Shown here piece by piece: positions 26,772-35,047 of a stretch of 64,000 bases of DNA (positions within the stretch are counted from its first letter, which is position 1; each line of letters begins with the position of its first letter). A program made the position numbers and the translations under genes. The stretch is from CALBPI01 sp038529355. GTDB lineage: Bacteria > Pseudomonadota > Gammaproteobacteria > Steroidobacterales > Woeseiaceae. The stretch covers positions 62,001 to 126,000 of the forward strand of contig JBCBDU010000004.1 in NCBI GenBank assembly GCA_038529355.1, in the 5' to 3' direction. The notes beneath the pieces were generated by a model. The model made no database searches. It saw only the letters and a program-made list of their open reading frames with translations, and had not been told where the DNA came from.

Positions 26772-27221
26772 TCAGGCGCGCTCGCGCCCTTTGACTTCGA
26801 CAGCGCGGTGCGTGCGCGCGGCGCGATCCAGTACCGCGTTAATGTATTTATGCGCGGCCTCAGCAGCAAACCGGTGCGCCAATGCGACTGCTTCGTTGAT
26901 CACAACGCGATACGGAATGTCGATACGCTCGCGAAGCTCCGTCAGCGCAACGCGCAGGATTGCGATTTCGACCGGGTTCAACTGCTCGGCGCTACGATCG
27001 GCGAGTGACACAATCTCTGCGTCCAGCGCAACCGTGTCTGCCAGTGACTGCGTCAGCAGCGTATCAAAGTACTCGGGATCAACGCGCTCATATTCACGCC
27101 GCTCGGCAAACTGACGCGCAAGCTCCGCGCGCGACGTGCCATCCAGCTGCTGCTGGTAATGCGCCTGCATCAGCAGCGCACGGGTGTGCGAGCGACGCGC
27201 CTGATTCGACAATCCGCTCAT
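26772..27221 (-). CDS. nusB: Transcription antitermination factor NusB
   Basis: 149 residues. ATG at 27221 overlaps the ribH stop (TGATG), so the two are translationally coupled. The all-helical NusB fold is recognised by RRSHTRALLMQAHYQQQLDG near the start and YRVVINEAVALAHRFAAEAAHKYINAVLD near the end. NusB with S10 binds boxA RNA and prevents termination in rRNA operons. Position after ribH is conserved in many bacteria. Confidence 0.96.
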   Translation of the reverse strand: MSGLSNQARRSHTRALLMQAHYQQQLDGTSRAELARQFAERREYERVDPEYFDTLLTQSLADTVALDAEIVSLADRSAEQLNPVEIAILRVALTELRERIDIPYRVVINEAVALAHRFAAEAAHKYINAVLDRAARTHRAVEVKGRERA

Positions 27222-27685
27222 CAACCAATCGCTTTGATCAGGCTGACCATTTCGATCGCTGTGATCGCAGCCTCAGCGCCCTTGTTGCCGGCTTTGCTGC
27301 CAGCACGCTCGATCGCTTGTTCGATCGAATCCACGGTAAGCACACCGAAGATCACCGGCAAGCCGTGCCGCTCGCCCACAGCGGCGATACCGCGTGCCGC
27401 ACCACCGGAGACATATTCAAAGTGGGCCGTCGCGCCACGAATCACGGCGCCTAAAGTGATGATCGCATCATAGCGCTGCGTCGCTGCCATCTTGTCCGCC
27501 GCCAGTGCGATCTCCCAGGCGCCGGGCACCCAGGCAAGATCGATCGCGCTGTCTTCGGCACCGTGGCGCAGCAATGCGTCGTGCGCGCCGCTGACCAGCT
27601 TGTCGACAATAAAATCGTTAAAGCGTGCCGCGACGATGGCAAAGCGTGCGCCGCGAACGACCAGGTCCCCTGTCATCGTATTCAT
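27221..27685 (-). CDS. ribH: 6,7-dimethyl-8-ribityllumazine synthase
   Basis: 154 residues. Motifs: FNDFIVDKLVSGA, VPGAWEIALAADKMA and GAVIRGATAHFEYV, containing the catalytic-site His. It condenses the pyrimidine and dihydroxybutanone-phosphate precursors into lumazine, typically as a 60-subunit shell or smaller oligomer. It starts five bases after the ribB homologue and overlaps nusB. Confidence 0.96.
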   Translation of the reverse strand: MNTMTGDLVVRGARFAIVAARFNDFIVDKLVSGAHDALLRHGAEDSAIDLAWVPGAWEIALAADKMAATQRYDAIITLGAVIRGATAHFEYVSGGAARGIAAVGERHGLPVIFGVLTVDSIEQAIERAGSKAGNKGAEAAITAIEMVSLIKAIG

Positions 27686-27690
27686 AGTGA

Positions 27691-28836
27691 TTAACCGTTA
27701 TCAATGTATTCGACAATCTCAAGGCCAAAGCCCGAGATTGCATGCATCTGCACCGGTGCCGACAGCACGCGCATGCGACTGACACCGAGCGCGCGCAGAA
27801 TCTGCGCGCCCACGCCATACTGGCGCAACTCGTTACCGGCATCAGTGTCCACTGGCGCTGGCTGCGCGCGCTTGGCCAGCGCCTGAATGGTGTCGACCAG
27901 ATCACGCGGCCCCTCCGGATAACGCAGCAACACGACGACCCCGGCACCGGCATCAACGATGCGCTGCATCGCATCCTGCAACGGCCAACCGAGCCGGCGA
28001 TCGCGCACGCCGATGATGTCACCAATCGTATCGGTGACATGGACGCGGACGAGCGGCGCATCGGCACTGTCGATATCACCATGCACCAGTGCCAGATGTA
28101 CGTTTCGGTTTACGTAGTCTTCATACGCATGCATCGTAAACGCGCCTTGATCGGTCTCGACCGGCACGCTGTAAATGCGTTCTACCGCGACCTCTTTCTC
28201 GAGCCGGTAGCGGATCAGATCGGCAATGGTGCCGATCAGCAAATCATGCTCTGCAGCAAACGCCTCCAGGTCAGGGCGGCGCGCCATGCTGCCATCTTCA
28301 TTCAGAATTTCGACAATGACTGACGCCGGCTCCGCTTCACCAGCTAATCGAGCAAGATCACAGCCAGCTTCAGTGTGACCTGCGCGGGTCAGCACGCCGC
28401 CTGGTTGCGCCATGACCGGAAAGATATGGCCGGGTTGCACCAAGTCCGCGGCCCCAGCCGCCGGATCGACGGCGACCTTTACCGTCTGCGCGCGGTCATG
28501 CGCCGAGATGCCCGTCGTTATACCTTCGGCTGCCTCAATCGACACGGTGAAGTTCGTGCTGTGTTGCACATCAGTACCGCTGACCATCAGCGGCAGACGC
28601 AGCGTCTCGCAACGCTCACGCGTCAGCGTCAGACAAATCAGCCCTCGGCCGTAGCGCGCCATGTAGTTGATCGCCTCAGGCGTCACCTTGCTGGCCAGCA
28701 TAATCAGATCACCTTCGTTCTCGCGATCTTCGTCATCGACCATGATGACCATACGGCCATTGCCGAGCGCTTCAAGAATATCCTCAATCGGCGCAAAGTT
28801 ACTGCTGTCCGCCGCTTTCAATGATGTCGATGCCAT
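27691..28836 (-). CDS. ribB: DHBP synthase with degenerate GTP-cyclohydrolase-II-like domain
   Basis: 381 residues from ATG at 28836, with GAGGT upstream. Residues 1-205 are a complete 3,4-dihydroxy-2-butanone-4-phosphate synthase (DDEDRENEGDLIM, HTEAGCDLARLAG). The remainder aligns with GTP cyclohydrolase II in overall shape, but the three zinc cysteines are absent: where GCHII has its Cys-x2-Gly-Asp...Cys-x-Cys cluster this protein has VTDTIGDIIGVRD and GWPLQ. It therefore should not open GTP, and a separate RibA must exist elsewhere. This RibB plus dead-GCHII form is known from other proteobacteria. Confidence 0.9.
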   Translation of the reverse strand: MASTSLKAADSSNFAPIEDILEALGNGRMVIMVDDEDRENEGDLIMLASKVTPEAINYMARYGRGLICLTLTRERCETLRLPLMVSGTDVQHSTNFTVSIEAAEGITTGISAHDRAQTVKVAVDPAAGAADLVQPGHIFPVMAQPGGVLTRAGHTEAGCDLARLAGEAEPASVIVEILNEDGSMARRPDLEAFAAEHDLLIGTIADLIRYRLEKEVAVERIYSVPVETDQGAFTMHAYEDYVNRNVHLALVHGDIDSADAPLVRVHVTDTIGDIIGVRDRRLGWPLQDAMQRIVDAGAGVVVLLRYPEGPRDLVDTIQALAKRAQPAPVDTDAGNELRQYGVGAQILRALGVSRMRVLSAPVQMHAISGFGLEIVEYIDNG

Positions 28837-28855
28837 GATTACTACCTCACCAGCA

Positions 28856-29503
28856 CTAGCTGGCAAATCCGTGTTCGCGCAGAAAATCCCCGTCCACCGC
28901 CGTCGTGTCATCACGACCTTGCAGCAGGCGCTCTGCGTAACGCGCCAGCAAGTCGATTTCGATGTTGACCGGATCACCGACGCGCAAACCGCCGAGGGTT
29001 GTTTCATGCGCCGTGTGCGGAATGATATTAACGTCAAATGTCGCGTCAGTAACGGCATTTACCGTCAGGCTGGTGCCGTCGACGCACACCGAGCCTTTGC
29101 GCGCGATATAGCGCGCCAATGCAGGCGGCGTAGCAAAGCGCAGTCGAATCGAGCGCGCATCATCGTGCCGTGCTTCGAGCGTTGCCACGCCGTCCGTATG
29201 ACCGGTCACCAGATGTCCACCCAGACGGTCACCGATCGCCAACGACGGCTCAAGATTCACGTGCGTGCCGACTTTCCATGATGCGAATGCCGTGACGTCG
29301 AGCGTCTCGCGCGATACATCGGCGGAAAAACCGGTGGCATCGATGTCGAGTGCAGTTAGACACACACCCGACACGCAGATGCTCTCGCCTTCTGCAAAAC
29401 GTTGTGGCGACAGGTCGGGACATGCAATGCGCACGCGCACATCGCCGCCGCGCGGTGCCAGCGCTTCAATAGTGCCCTTCGCCAAGATAATTCCTGTAAA
29501 CAT
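28856..29503 (-). CDS. ribE: Riboflavin synthase alpha chain
   Basis: 215 residues, two tandem lumazine-binding domains (about 1-95 and 97-200). The first begins MFTGIILAKGTIEAL; the second has KGSVCVDGTSLTVN. It dismutates two lumazines to riboflavin plus the pyrimidine, which RibH reuses. Gene naming differs between species (ribC in E. coli). It lies between ribD and ribB in the operon. Confidence 0.95.
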   Translation of the reverse strand: MFTGIILAKGTIEALAPRGGDVRVRIACPDLSPQRFAEGESICVSGVCLTALDIDATGFSADVSRETLDVTAFASWKVGTHVNLEPSLAIGDRLGGHLVTGHTDGVATLEARHDDARSIRLRFATPPALARYIARKGSVCVDGTSLTVNAVTDATFDVNIIPHTAHETTLGGLRVGDPVNIEIDLLARYAERLLQGRDDTTAVDGDFLREHGFAS

Positions 29504-29572
29504 CCCGAGTATTCCGCCAGAGTTAGAATGATCAGCGCCCCACAGCTTCCGCGACAGGTGCGGCCGTTGCCG

Positions 29573-30676
29573 CTATTGCGTGGCCCCAACAGCGGCCGTG
29601 ATGCGCATGTCAGGCCCCACGCGCCGCAGATCGGTGATACGTAGTGTTTGCCCGTTTGCAAGTGTAAGCCAGTTTGGTGTCGCAAACAGGCCTCGCGTCT
29701 CACTCCCCAGTAGTTTCGGCGCCATGTAGATCACAATCCGGTCCACCAGACCCTCGCTGAGCAGCGCACCGCACAACGTCGCTCCCGCCTCGACCAGCAC
29801 CTCGTTGACGCCACGCGCTGCCAACGCAGCAATCGCAGCGGACAGGTCAACTTGACCGCTATCGTCGGACGCAACCTGCTCAACCGCGCTCAGCGCGCCA
29901 AGCGCCGCCGGCACCTGATCGCTGGTCGTCACGATGAGTGTATCGCCGTCCAGTGTCAGCATCCGCGACGTCGGTGGCGTGCGCAACTGCGAATCGACCA
30001 CGACCCGCAGTGGCTGTCGCGCGGCACTGGCACCACTGCGCAGTCGAACCGTCAGCGACGGATCGTCCGCCAGCACGGTGCCAACGCCTGTCAAAATAGC
30101 GCAGGCGCGCGCCCGCATCTGTTGCACATCGGCGCGCGCTGCCGGCGATGTGATCCATTGGCTTTCGCCGCTGCGCATCGCCGTCGCGCCATCCAGGCTA
30201 CTGGCAATCTTCAGCGTGACACGCGGCCGACCGCTGCCCATCCGCTGGCAATAACCCGGATTCACGGCCGCCGCCGCGTCCGCCATCAAGCCGATTGCAA
30301 CCTCAACCCCGGCGCTGCGCAATTGTGCCGCGCCATTGCCGCTGACAGCCGGATTCGGGTCTGCCATCGCAAATACTACCCGCGCAATACCGGCGGCAAT
30401 TAATGCATCGGCACACGGCGGGGTGCGGCCATGCGTCGAGCACGGCTCGAGCGTCACGAAAGCCGTTGCACCAGCCGCACGCTCGCCCGCCTGGCGCAGC
30501 GCATTGACCTCGGCGTGCGGCTGACCGGCGCGCTCGTGAAAGCCTTCACCGAGCACCGCATCGCCTTTCGCGATGACGCAGCCGACGGCCGGATTCGGCG
30601 TGACGGTTTGCACGCCACGCATCGCCAGCTGCAGGGCGCGGGCCATGTGCTCGTGTTCGATTGCGCTAAAACTCAT
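29573..30676 (-). CDS. ribD: Bifunctional riboflavin deaminase/reductase
   Basis: 367 residues from ATG at 30676; a TTG four codons upstream is possible but weaker. The N-terminal deaminase has zinc ligands in HAEVNAL and PCSTHGRTPPCADAL; the C-terminal reductase (from about 147) has LKIASSLDGATAM and TGVGTVLADDPSLTVR. It performs the second and third steps of the pyrimidine branch. The usual nrdR-ribD-ribE order holds. Confidence 0.95.
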   Translation of the reverse strand: MSFSAIEHEHMARALQLAMRGVQTVTPNPAVGCVIAKGDAVLGEGFHERAGQPHAEVNALRQAGERAAGATAFVTLEPCSTHGRTPPCADALIAAGIARVVFAMADPNPAVSGNGAAQLRSAGVEVAIGLMADAAAAVNPGYCQRMGSGRPRVTLKIASSLDGATAMRSGESQWITSPAARADVQQMRARACAILTGVGTVLADDPSLTVRLRSGASAARQPLRVVVDSQLRTPPTSRMLTLDGDTLIVTTSDQVPAALGALSAVEQVASDDSGQVDLSAAIAALAARGVNEVLVEAGATLCGALLSEGLVDRIVIYMAPKLLGSETRGLFATPNWLTLANGQTLRITDLRRVGPDMRITAAVGATQ

Positions 30677-30694
30677 CGCTGCTGACAACCTCGA

Positions 30695-31222
30695 CTATTT
30701 GCGCGAGGTGGTTTTGGCTGCAGCACCGGACTCGGGCAACAACGACATTTGTTCGCGATCATCAGCGCGCGACATTTGCTCCAGGCGCGCAATTTCTTCC
30801 TGGAATTCGGTGACGTCCTGAAAACTGCGGTAGACCGATGCGAAGCGCACGTACGCAACTTCATCAAGTTTGCGCAGCGCATCCATGACAATTTCACCGA
30901 GCAACTGCGATGGAATTTCGCGCTCGCCCATGGTCTGCAACTGGTGAACGATCCGGCTCATCGCTGCCTCGAGCTGTTCGGCACCGACCGGGCGCTTTTC
31001 GAGCGCGCGCGACATGCTGGCGCGCAGCTTGTCTTCATCAAACGGCTGACGGCTGTCGTCGCGTTTGATCAGGCGCGGCATGACCAGTTCTGGCGACTCG
31101 AAGGTCGTAAAACGTTCGCGACATTCGGCGCACTGACGACGCCTGCGCACCTGACGACCATCGGCGGCAAGGCGCGAGTCGCTGACCTTGGTTTCACCAT
31201 GACCGCAAAACGGGCAATGCAT
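30695..31222 (-). CDS. nrdR: Transcriptional repressor NrdR
   Basis: 175 residues. The N-terminal zinc ribbon has Cys3, Cys6, Cys31 and Cys34; an ATP-cone follows (about 49-139; PRLIKRDDSRQPFDEDKL). NrdR senses ATP/dATP and represses ribonucleotide-reductase genes at NrdR boxes. It is about 20 residues longer than E. coli NrdR (149), with a charged C-terminal tail. It starts 14 bases after glyA. Confidence 0.95.
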   Translation of the reverse strand: MHCPFCGHGETKVSDSRLAADGRQVRRRRQCAECRERFTTFESPELVMPRLIKRDDSRQPFDEDKLRASMSRALEKRPVGAEQLEAAMSRIVHQLQTMGEREIPSQLLGEIVMDALRKLDEVAYVRFASVYRSFQDVTEFQEEIARLEQMSRADDREQMSLLPESGAAAKTTSRK

Positions 31223-31236
31223 CGCGCGTGGCCGCC

Positions 31237-32532
31237 TTAGCTGGCGCCGTGACCGACCTCGCGCCGGGCCTGCGCGCTACCGCTCGCATAGACCGGGAAT
31301 CGCGCGCACAACGCAAGCACTTCACTGCGGATACGCGACTGCCGCACCTCGTCGGTGATGTCGTCGAGAATATCGGCAATCCAGCCGGCCAGCTGCGCCG
31401 ACTCTTCAAGGCCGAAACCGCGGGTCGTAATCGCCGGCGTACCGATGCGTAAACCACTCGTCACGAACGGCGAGCGCGGATCACCGGGCACGGTATTCAT
31501 ATTGACGGTGATGTTGGCTGCATGCAGCGCCGCGTCAGCGTCTTTGCCGGTAATGTCCTTGTCAATCAGGTCGACTAGGAACAAATGATTGTCGGTGCCG
31601 CCGGAGACAATCTTGAAGCCCCGCGCCTGCAGCACGTCGGTCATCTTGCGTGCATTGGCAACAACCTGCTCCTGGTAGGCCTTGAACTCGGGCGCCAGTG
31701 CCTCCTTGTAGGCCACGGCCTTCGCCGCGATGACATGCATCAGCGGTCCACCCTGCGTACCCGGGAAGACGAGCGAGTTGAATTTTTTCGTCAATGCATC
31801 GTTCTTGCGCGCCAGAATCATGCCACCACGCGGCCCACGCAACGTCTTGTGCGTCGTTGTCGTCACGACGTCCGCATGCGGGATCGGCGACGGATAGACA
31901 CCGGCAGCAACCAGCCCGGCCACGTGCGCCATATCAACGTGGAACAGCGCACCGCACGAGCGCGCGATCTCGGCCATGCGCGCCCAGTCGACCACGCGGG
32001 AGTAGGCGGAGAATCCGCCAATCAGCAACTTCGGCTGATGCTCATCAGCCAGACGCTGCATCTCGTCGTAATCGATCAAGCCGTTCTCATCGACACCGTA
32101 CTGCACCGCGTTGAACAGTTTGCCGGAAAAATTGACCTTGGCGCCGTGTGTCAGGTGACCACCATGCGTCAGGCTCATGCCCAGAATCGTGTCACCAGCA
32201 TTTAGCAAGGCCAGATAAACCGCCGCGTTGGCTTGCGAGCCCGAGTGCGGTTGCACGTTGGCATAATCGGCACCGAACAGCTCGCAGGCGCGATCCATCG
32301 CCAGCTGCTCGGCAATGTCGACATGTTCGCAGCCACCGTAGTAACGCTTGGACGGATAGCCCTCGGCGTACTTGTTGGTCAATACCGAACCCTGCGCTTC
32401 GAGCACCCGCGGGCTCGCATAGTTCTCGGACGCGATCAGCTCAATGTGCTGCTCCTGGCGCACAGACTCGGCGCACATCGCCGTAGCCAGCTCATCATCA
32501 AACCCGTCAATCGTGACATCATCGGTGAACAT
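31237..32532 (-). CDS. glyA: Serine hydroxymethyltransferase
   Basis: 431 residues. The PLP-binding Lys229 is in TTTTHKTLRGPRGG, at the same number as in E. coli. The start has a strong GAGGT site. The enzyme converts serine to glycine and supplies methylene-tetrahydrofolate. It heads the glyA-nrdR-rib-nusB-thiL-pgpA run; the 185-base gap to divergent ettA must hold both promoters, but I see no convincing consensus elements or riboswitch there. Confidence 0.97.
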   Translation of the reverse strand: MFTDDVTIDGFDDELATAMCAESVRQEQHIELIASENYASPRVLEAQGSVLTNKYAEGYPSKRYYGGCEHVDIAEQLAMDRACELFGADYANVQPHSGSQANAAVYLALLNAGDTILGMSLTHGGHLTHGAKVNFSGKLFNAVQYGVDENGLIDYDEMQRLADEHQPKLLIGGFSAYSRVVDWARMAEIARSCGALFHVDMAHVAGLVAAGVYPSPIPHADVVTTTTHKTLRGPRGGMILARKNDALTKKFNSLVFPGTQGGPLMHVIAAKAVAYKEALAPEFKAYQEQVVANARKMTDVLQARGFKIVSGGTDNHLFLVDLIDKDITGKDADAALHAANITVNMNTVPGDPRSPFVTSGLRIGTPAITTRGFGLEESAQLAGWIADILDDITDEVRQSRIRSEVLALCARFPVYASGSAQARREVGHGAS

Positions 32533-32717
32533 GGGGGTGACCTCAAAGGTGTTGTCGCATCGAAGCTGCCAGTGTACCTGAGCGTCGTGAGCCGCGCAGC
32601 AGCCGGCGGCGGCTACGCGCTGGTCGAAGCGGTCGCATTCGGTGATAAACTTGCACGCAGCCAGTACAACACTACGGCCTGTTTCCAGTCACCTACCGAG
32701 CGAGTTGCAACACTGCC

Positions 32718-34391
32718 ATGGCGCAATACATTTACACGATGAACCGCGTGTCCAAGATCGTTCCGCCGAAGCGGCAGATCTTGCGCGACATCTCCCTGTC
32801 GTTTTTCCCCGGCGCGAAGATCGGCGTACTTGGCCTGAACGGCTCCGGCAAATCCTCGTTGCTGCGCATTATGGCCGGCGAAGACTCCTCGTTTGACGGC
32901 GAGGCGCGACCGCAGCCTGGCATCAACATCGGCTACCTGCCGCAGGAGCCACAACTAGACGAAAGCAAAGACGTGCGTGGCAACGTTGAAGAAGGTGTCG
33001 GCGAGGTCAAGGCATTGCTGGTTCGGTTTAACGAGATCAGCAATCGTTTTGCCGAGCCGATGGAAGACGATGAGATGACAGCGTTGCTCGAGGAGCAAGG
33101 CAAGCTGCAGGACCGTATCGAAGCTGCCGACGGCTGGGAGCTTGAGCGCACGCTGGACATCGCCGCCGACGCGCTGCGACTGCCGCCGTGGGACGCCGAT
33201 GTCAGCAAGCTGTCCGGCGGTGAGCGGCGGCGCGTCGCGCTATGCCGCCTATTGCTGTCGAAACCGGACATGCTGCTGCTCGACGAGCCGACCAACCATC
33301 TGGATGCCGAGTCGGTTGCGTGGCTGGAGCGTTTTCTGGAGGAGTATCCGGGCACCGTAATCGCCGTCACCCATGATCGCTACTTCCTGGATAACGTCGC
33401 CGGCTGGATTCTGGAACTTGATCGCGGTCACGGCATTCCATGGGAAGGCAACTACAGCTCCTGGCTGGAGCAAAAGCAGGCACGACTGGCTACCGAGGAG
33501 CGCTCGGAGGCGGCGAGGCAGAAAGCGATGCAACAGGAATTGGAATGGGTGCGTAGCAATCCCAAAGGTCGGCAGGCCAAAGCCAAGGCGCGCCTGAAGC
33601 GATTTGCAGAACTGTCGTCGCAGGAATACCAAAAACGCAACGAGACCAACGAGATCTATATCCCGCCAGGCCCGCGGCTTGGCGATGTGGTGGTCGAGGT
33701 GCAGGAGGTGCGCAAGGCGTTCGGCGAGAAGCTGTTAGTCGACGATTTGTCGTTTCAGCTGCCACCCGGTGGCATCGTCGGCGTCATCGGTCCGAACGGC
33801 GCGGGCAAAACCACGCTGTTTCGTATGATCAGCGGACAGGCCGAACCGGACTCGGGCTCCATCAAACTGGGCAGCACTGTTATCCCCGCCTACGTCGATC
33901 AATCGCGCGACTCGCTGGACGACAACAAAACCGTTTGGGAGGAAATCTCCGGCGGCCAGGACAACATCGTCATTGGTAACTACGAAGTGAGCTCGCGCGC
34001 CTATGTCGGCCGCTTTAATTTCCGCGGCGCCGATCAGCAAAAGAAGATTGGTCTACTGTCGGGCGGTGAGCGCAATCGCGTGCATTTAGCGAAAGTACTG
34101 CGCGCCGGCGGCAATCTGCTGATGCTCGATGAGCCCACCAACGATCTGGATGTTGAAACGCTGCGCGCGCTCGAAGCCGCGCTGCTCGAATTCCCCGGCT
34201 CCGCTGTGGTCATCTCGCATGATCGCTGGTTCCTCGATCGTATCGCCACGCATATCCTGGCGTTCGAGGGCGACAGCAAGGCCGAGTTTTTCGCCGGCAA
34301 CTTCGCCGACTATGTCGCGGATCGACAACGGCGGCTGGGCGATGATGCGATGAAGCCGAGCCGGATCAAATACAAGCGACTGAGCAGTTGA
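32718..34391 (+). CDS. ettA: Energy-dependent translational throttle protein EttA (ABC-F)
   Basis: 557 residues, two ABC domains and no membrane segment. Walker A: GLNGSGKSS and GPNGAGKTT; signatures LSGGERRRV and LSGGERNRV; Walker B LLLDEPTNHLDA and LMLDEPTNDLD. The start MAQYIYTMNRVSKIVPPKRQIL and the arm region match EttA rather than Uup or YheS. EttA binds the ribosomal E site and gates elongation by ATP level. A zinc-ribbon unknown follows after seven bases. Confidence 0.95.
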   Translation: MAQYIYTMNRVSKIVPPKRQILRDISLSFFPGAKIGVLGLNGSGKSSLLRIMAGEDSSFDGEARPQPGINIGYLPQEPQLDESKDVRGNVEEGVGEVKALLVRFNEISNRFAEPMEDDEMTALLEEQGKLQDRIEAADGWELERTLDIAADALRLPPWDADVSKLSGGERRRVALCRLLLSKPDMLLLDEPTNHLDAESVAWLERFLEEYPGTVIAVTHDRYFLDNVAGWILELDRGHGIPWEGNYSSWLEQKQARLATEERSEAARQKAMQQELEWVRSNPKGRQAKAKARLKRFAELSSQEYQKRNETNEIYIPPGPRLGDVVVEVQEVRKAFGEKLLVDDLSFQLPPGGIVGVIGPNGAGKTTLFRMISGQAEPDSGSIKLGSTVIPAYVDQSRDSLDDNKTVWEEISGGQDNIVIGNYEVSSRAYVGRFNFRGADQQKKIGLLSGGERNRVHLAKVLRAGGNLLMLDEPTNDLDVETLRALEAALLEFPGSAVVISHDRWFLDRIATHILAFEGDSKAEFFAGNFADYVADRQRRLGDDAMKPSRIKYKRLSS

Positions 34392-34398
34392 TCCGCGC

Positions 34399-35043
34399 AT
34401 GTTGATACGCGAACACCATAGCCTGCAGCAGTTGCTCGAGCATGCACTCAAGCGCCGCTGCCCGCATTGCGACGTCTTCGCACATATGGCGCTGCAAAGC
34501 ACGCCATCCTGGCAGTCGCTGATGGACCAGCGTCCGAGTCGACTCGGCGTCGTCGCCGTTTGTCCGTCGTGCTCGCTGCCGGTTTTTTTCACCAGCGATC
34601 CGCTGCGCTACGCTGAAGACCACATTTCGATGGCCGGAGAGTTGCAACCGGTCGTGACGCCACGCCAGCGCATGGATTTGAACTTCCTGCCTGCCGCGTT
34701 GCGTGATTTGGTCGACGAAGTGCTCGGTTGCTTTGCCGATGGCCATTGGCAGGCAGTGGCACTGCTTGCACATCGTATCGCTACCGCTGCCGCGAGGGAT
34801 CTTGGCGGCAACGGCAAGCTGACCATTTTCAACGCCGTTGCCGACGCGGCAGAAATGGCGTCAATCGAAAAACCGCTGCTGCGGCTGTGCCAACACATTT
34901 TGTTTGATCTGGACGACGATGACGAAGTGCCAGCGCTCAATCGCACCCAGGCGACCGTGTTGATGGCGCTGCTGCGCGATTTTCTCGATCAAATTTTTGT
35001 ACGCTCGGGCAACCTCAAGCGCGCGGCGCGCGCTGTGCGCTAG
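34399..35043 (+). CDS. Zinc-ribbon protein with DUF4145-like helical domain
   Basis: 214 residues. The N-terminal part has two CxxC pairs (Cys21/Cys24 and Cys55/Cys58), a zinc-ribbon pattern. The rest is helical and resembles DUF4145: LPAALRDLVDEVLGCF followed by AVALLAHRIATAAARDL. DUF4145 occurs alone and attached to restriction or nuclease proteins; its activity is not known. The gene follows ettA by seven bases and converges with purL (four bases), so it is likely cotranscribed with ettA. The domain call rests on pattern resemblance only. Confidence 0.7.
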   Translation: MLIREHHSLQQLLEHALKRRCPHCDVFAHMALQSTPSWQSLMDQRPSRLGVVAVCPSCSLPVFFTSDPLRYAEDHISMAGELQPVVTPRQRMDLNFLPAALRDLVDEVLGCFADGHWQAVALLAHRIATAAARDLGGNGKLTIFNAVADAAEMASIEKPLLRLCQHILFDLDDDDEVPALNRTQATVLMALLRDFLDQIFVRSGNLKRAARAVR

Positions 35044-35047
35044 CGCA

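Noticed and set aside
28837..28855. FMN riboswitch before ribB
   Set aside because: The ribE-ribB gap is far too short, and no RFN-like pattern is visible before ribD or glyA.
32533..32717. Glycine riboswitch or other leader RNA before glyA
   Set aside because: The 185-base spacer shows no conserved riboswitch core; only a good ribosome site for glyA.
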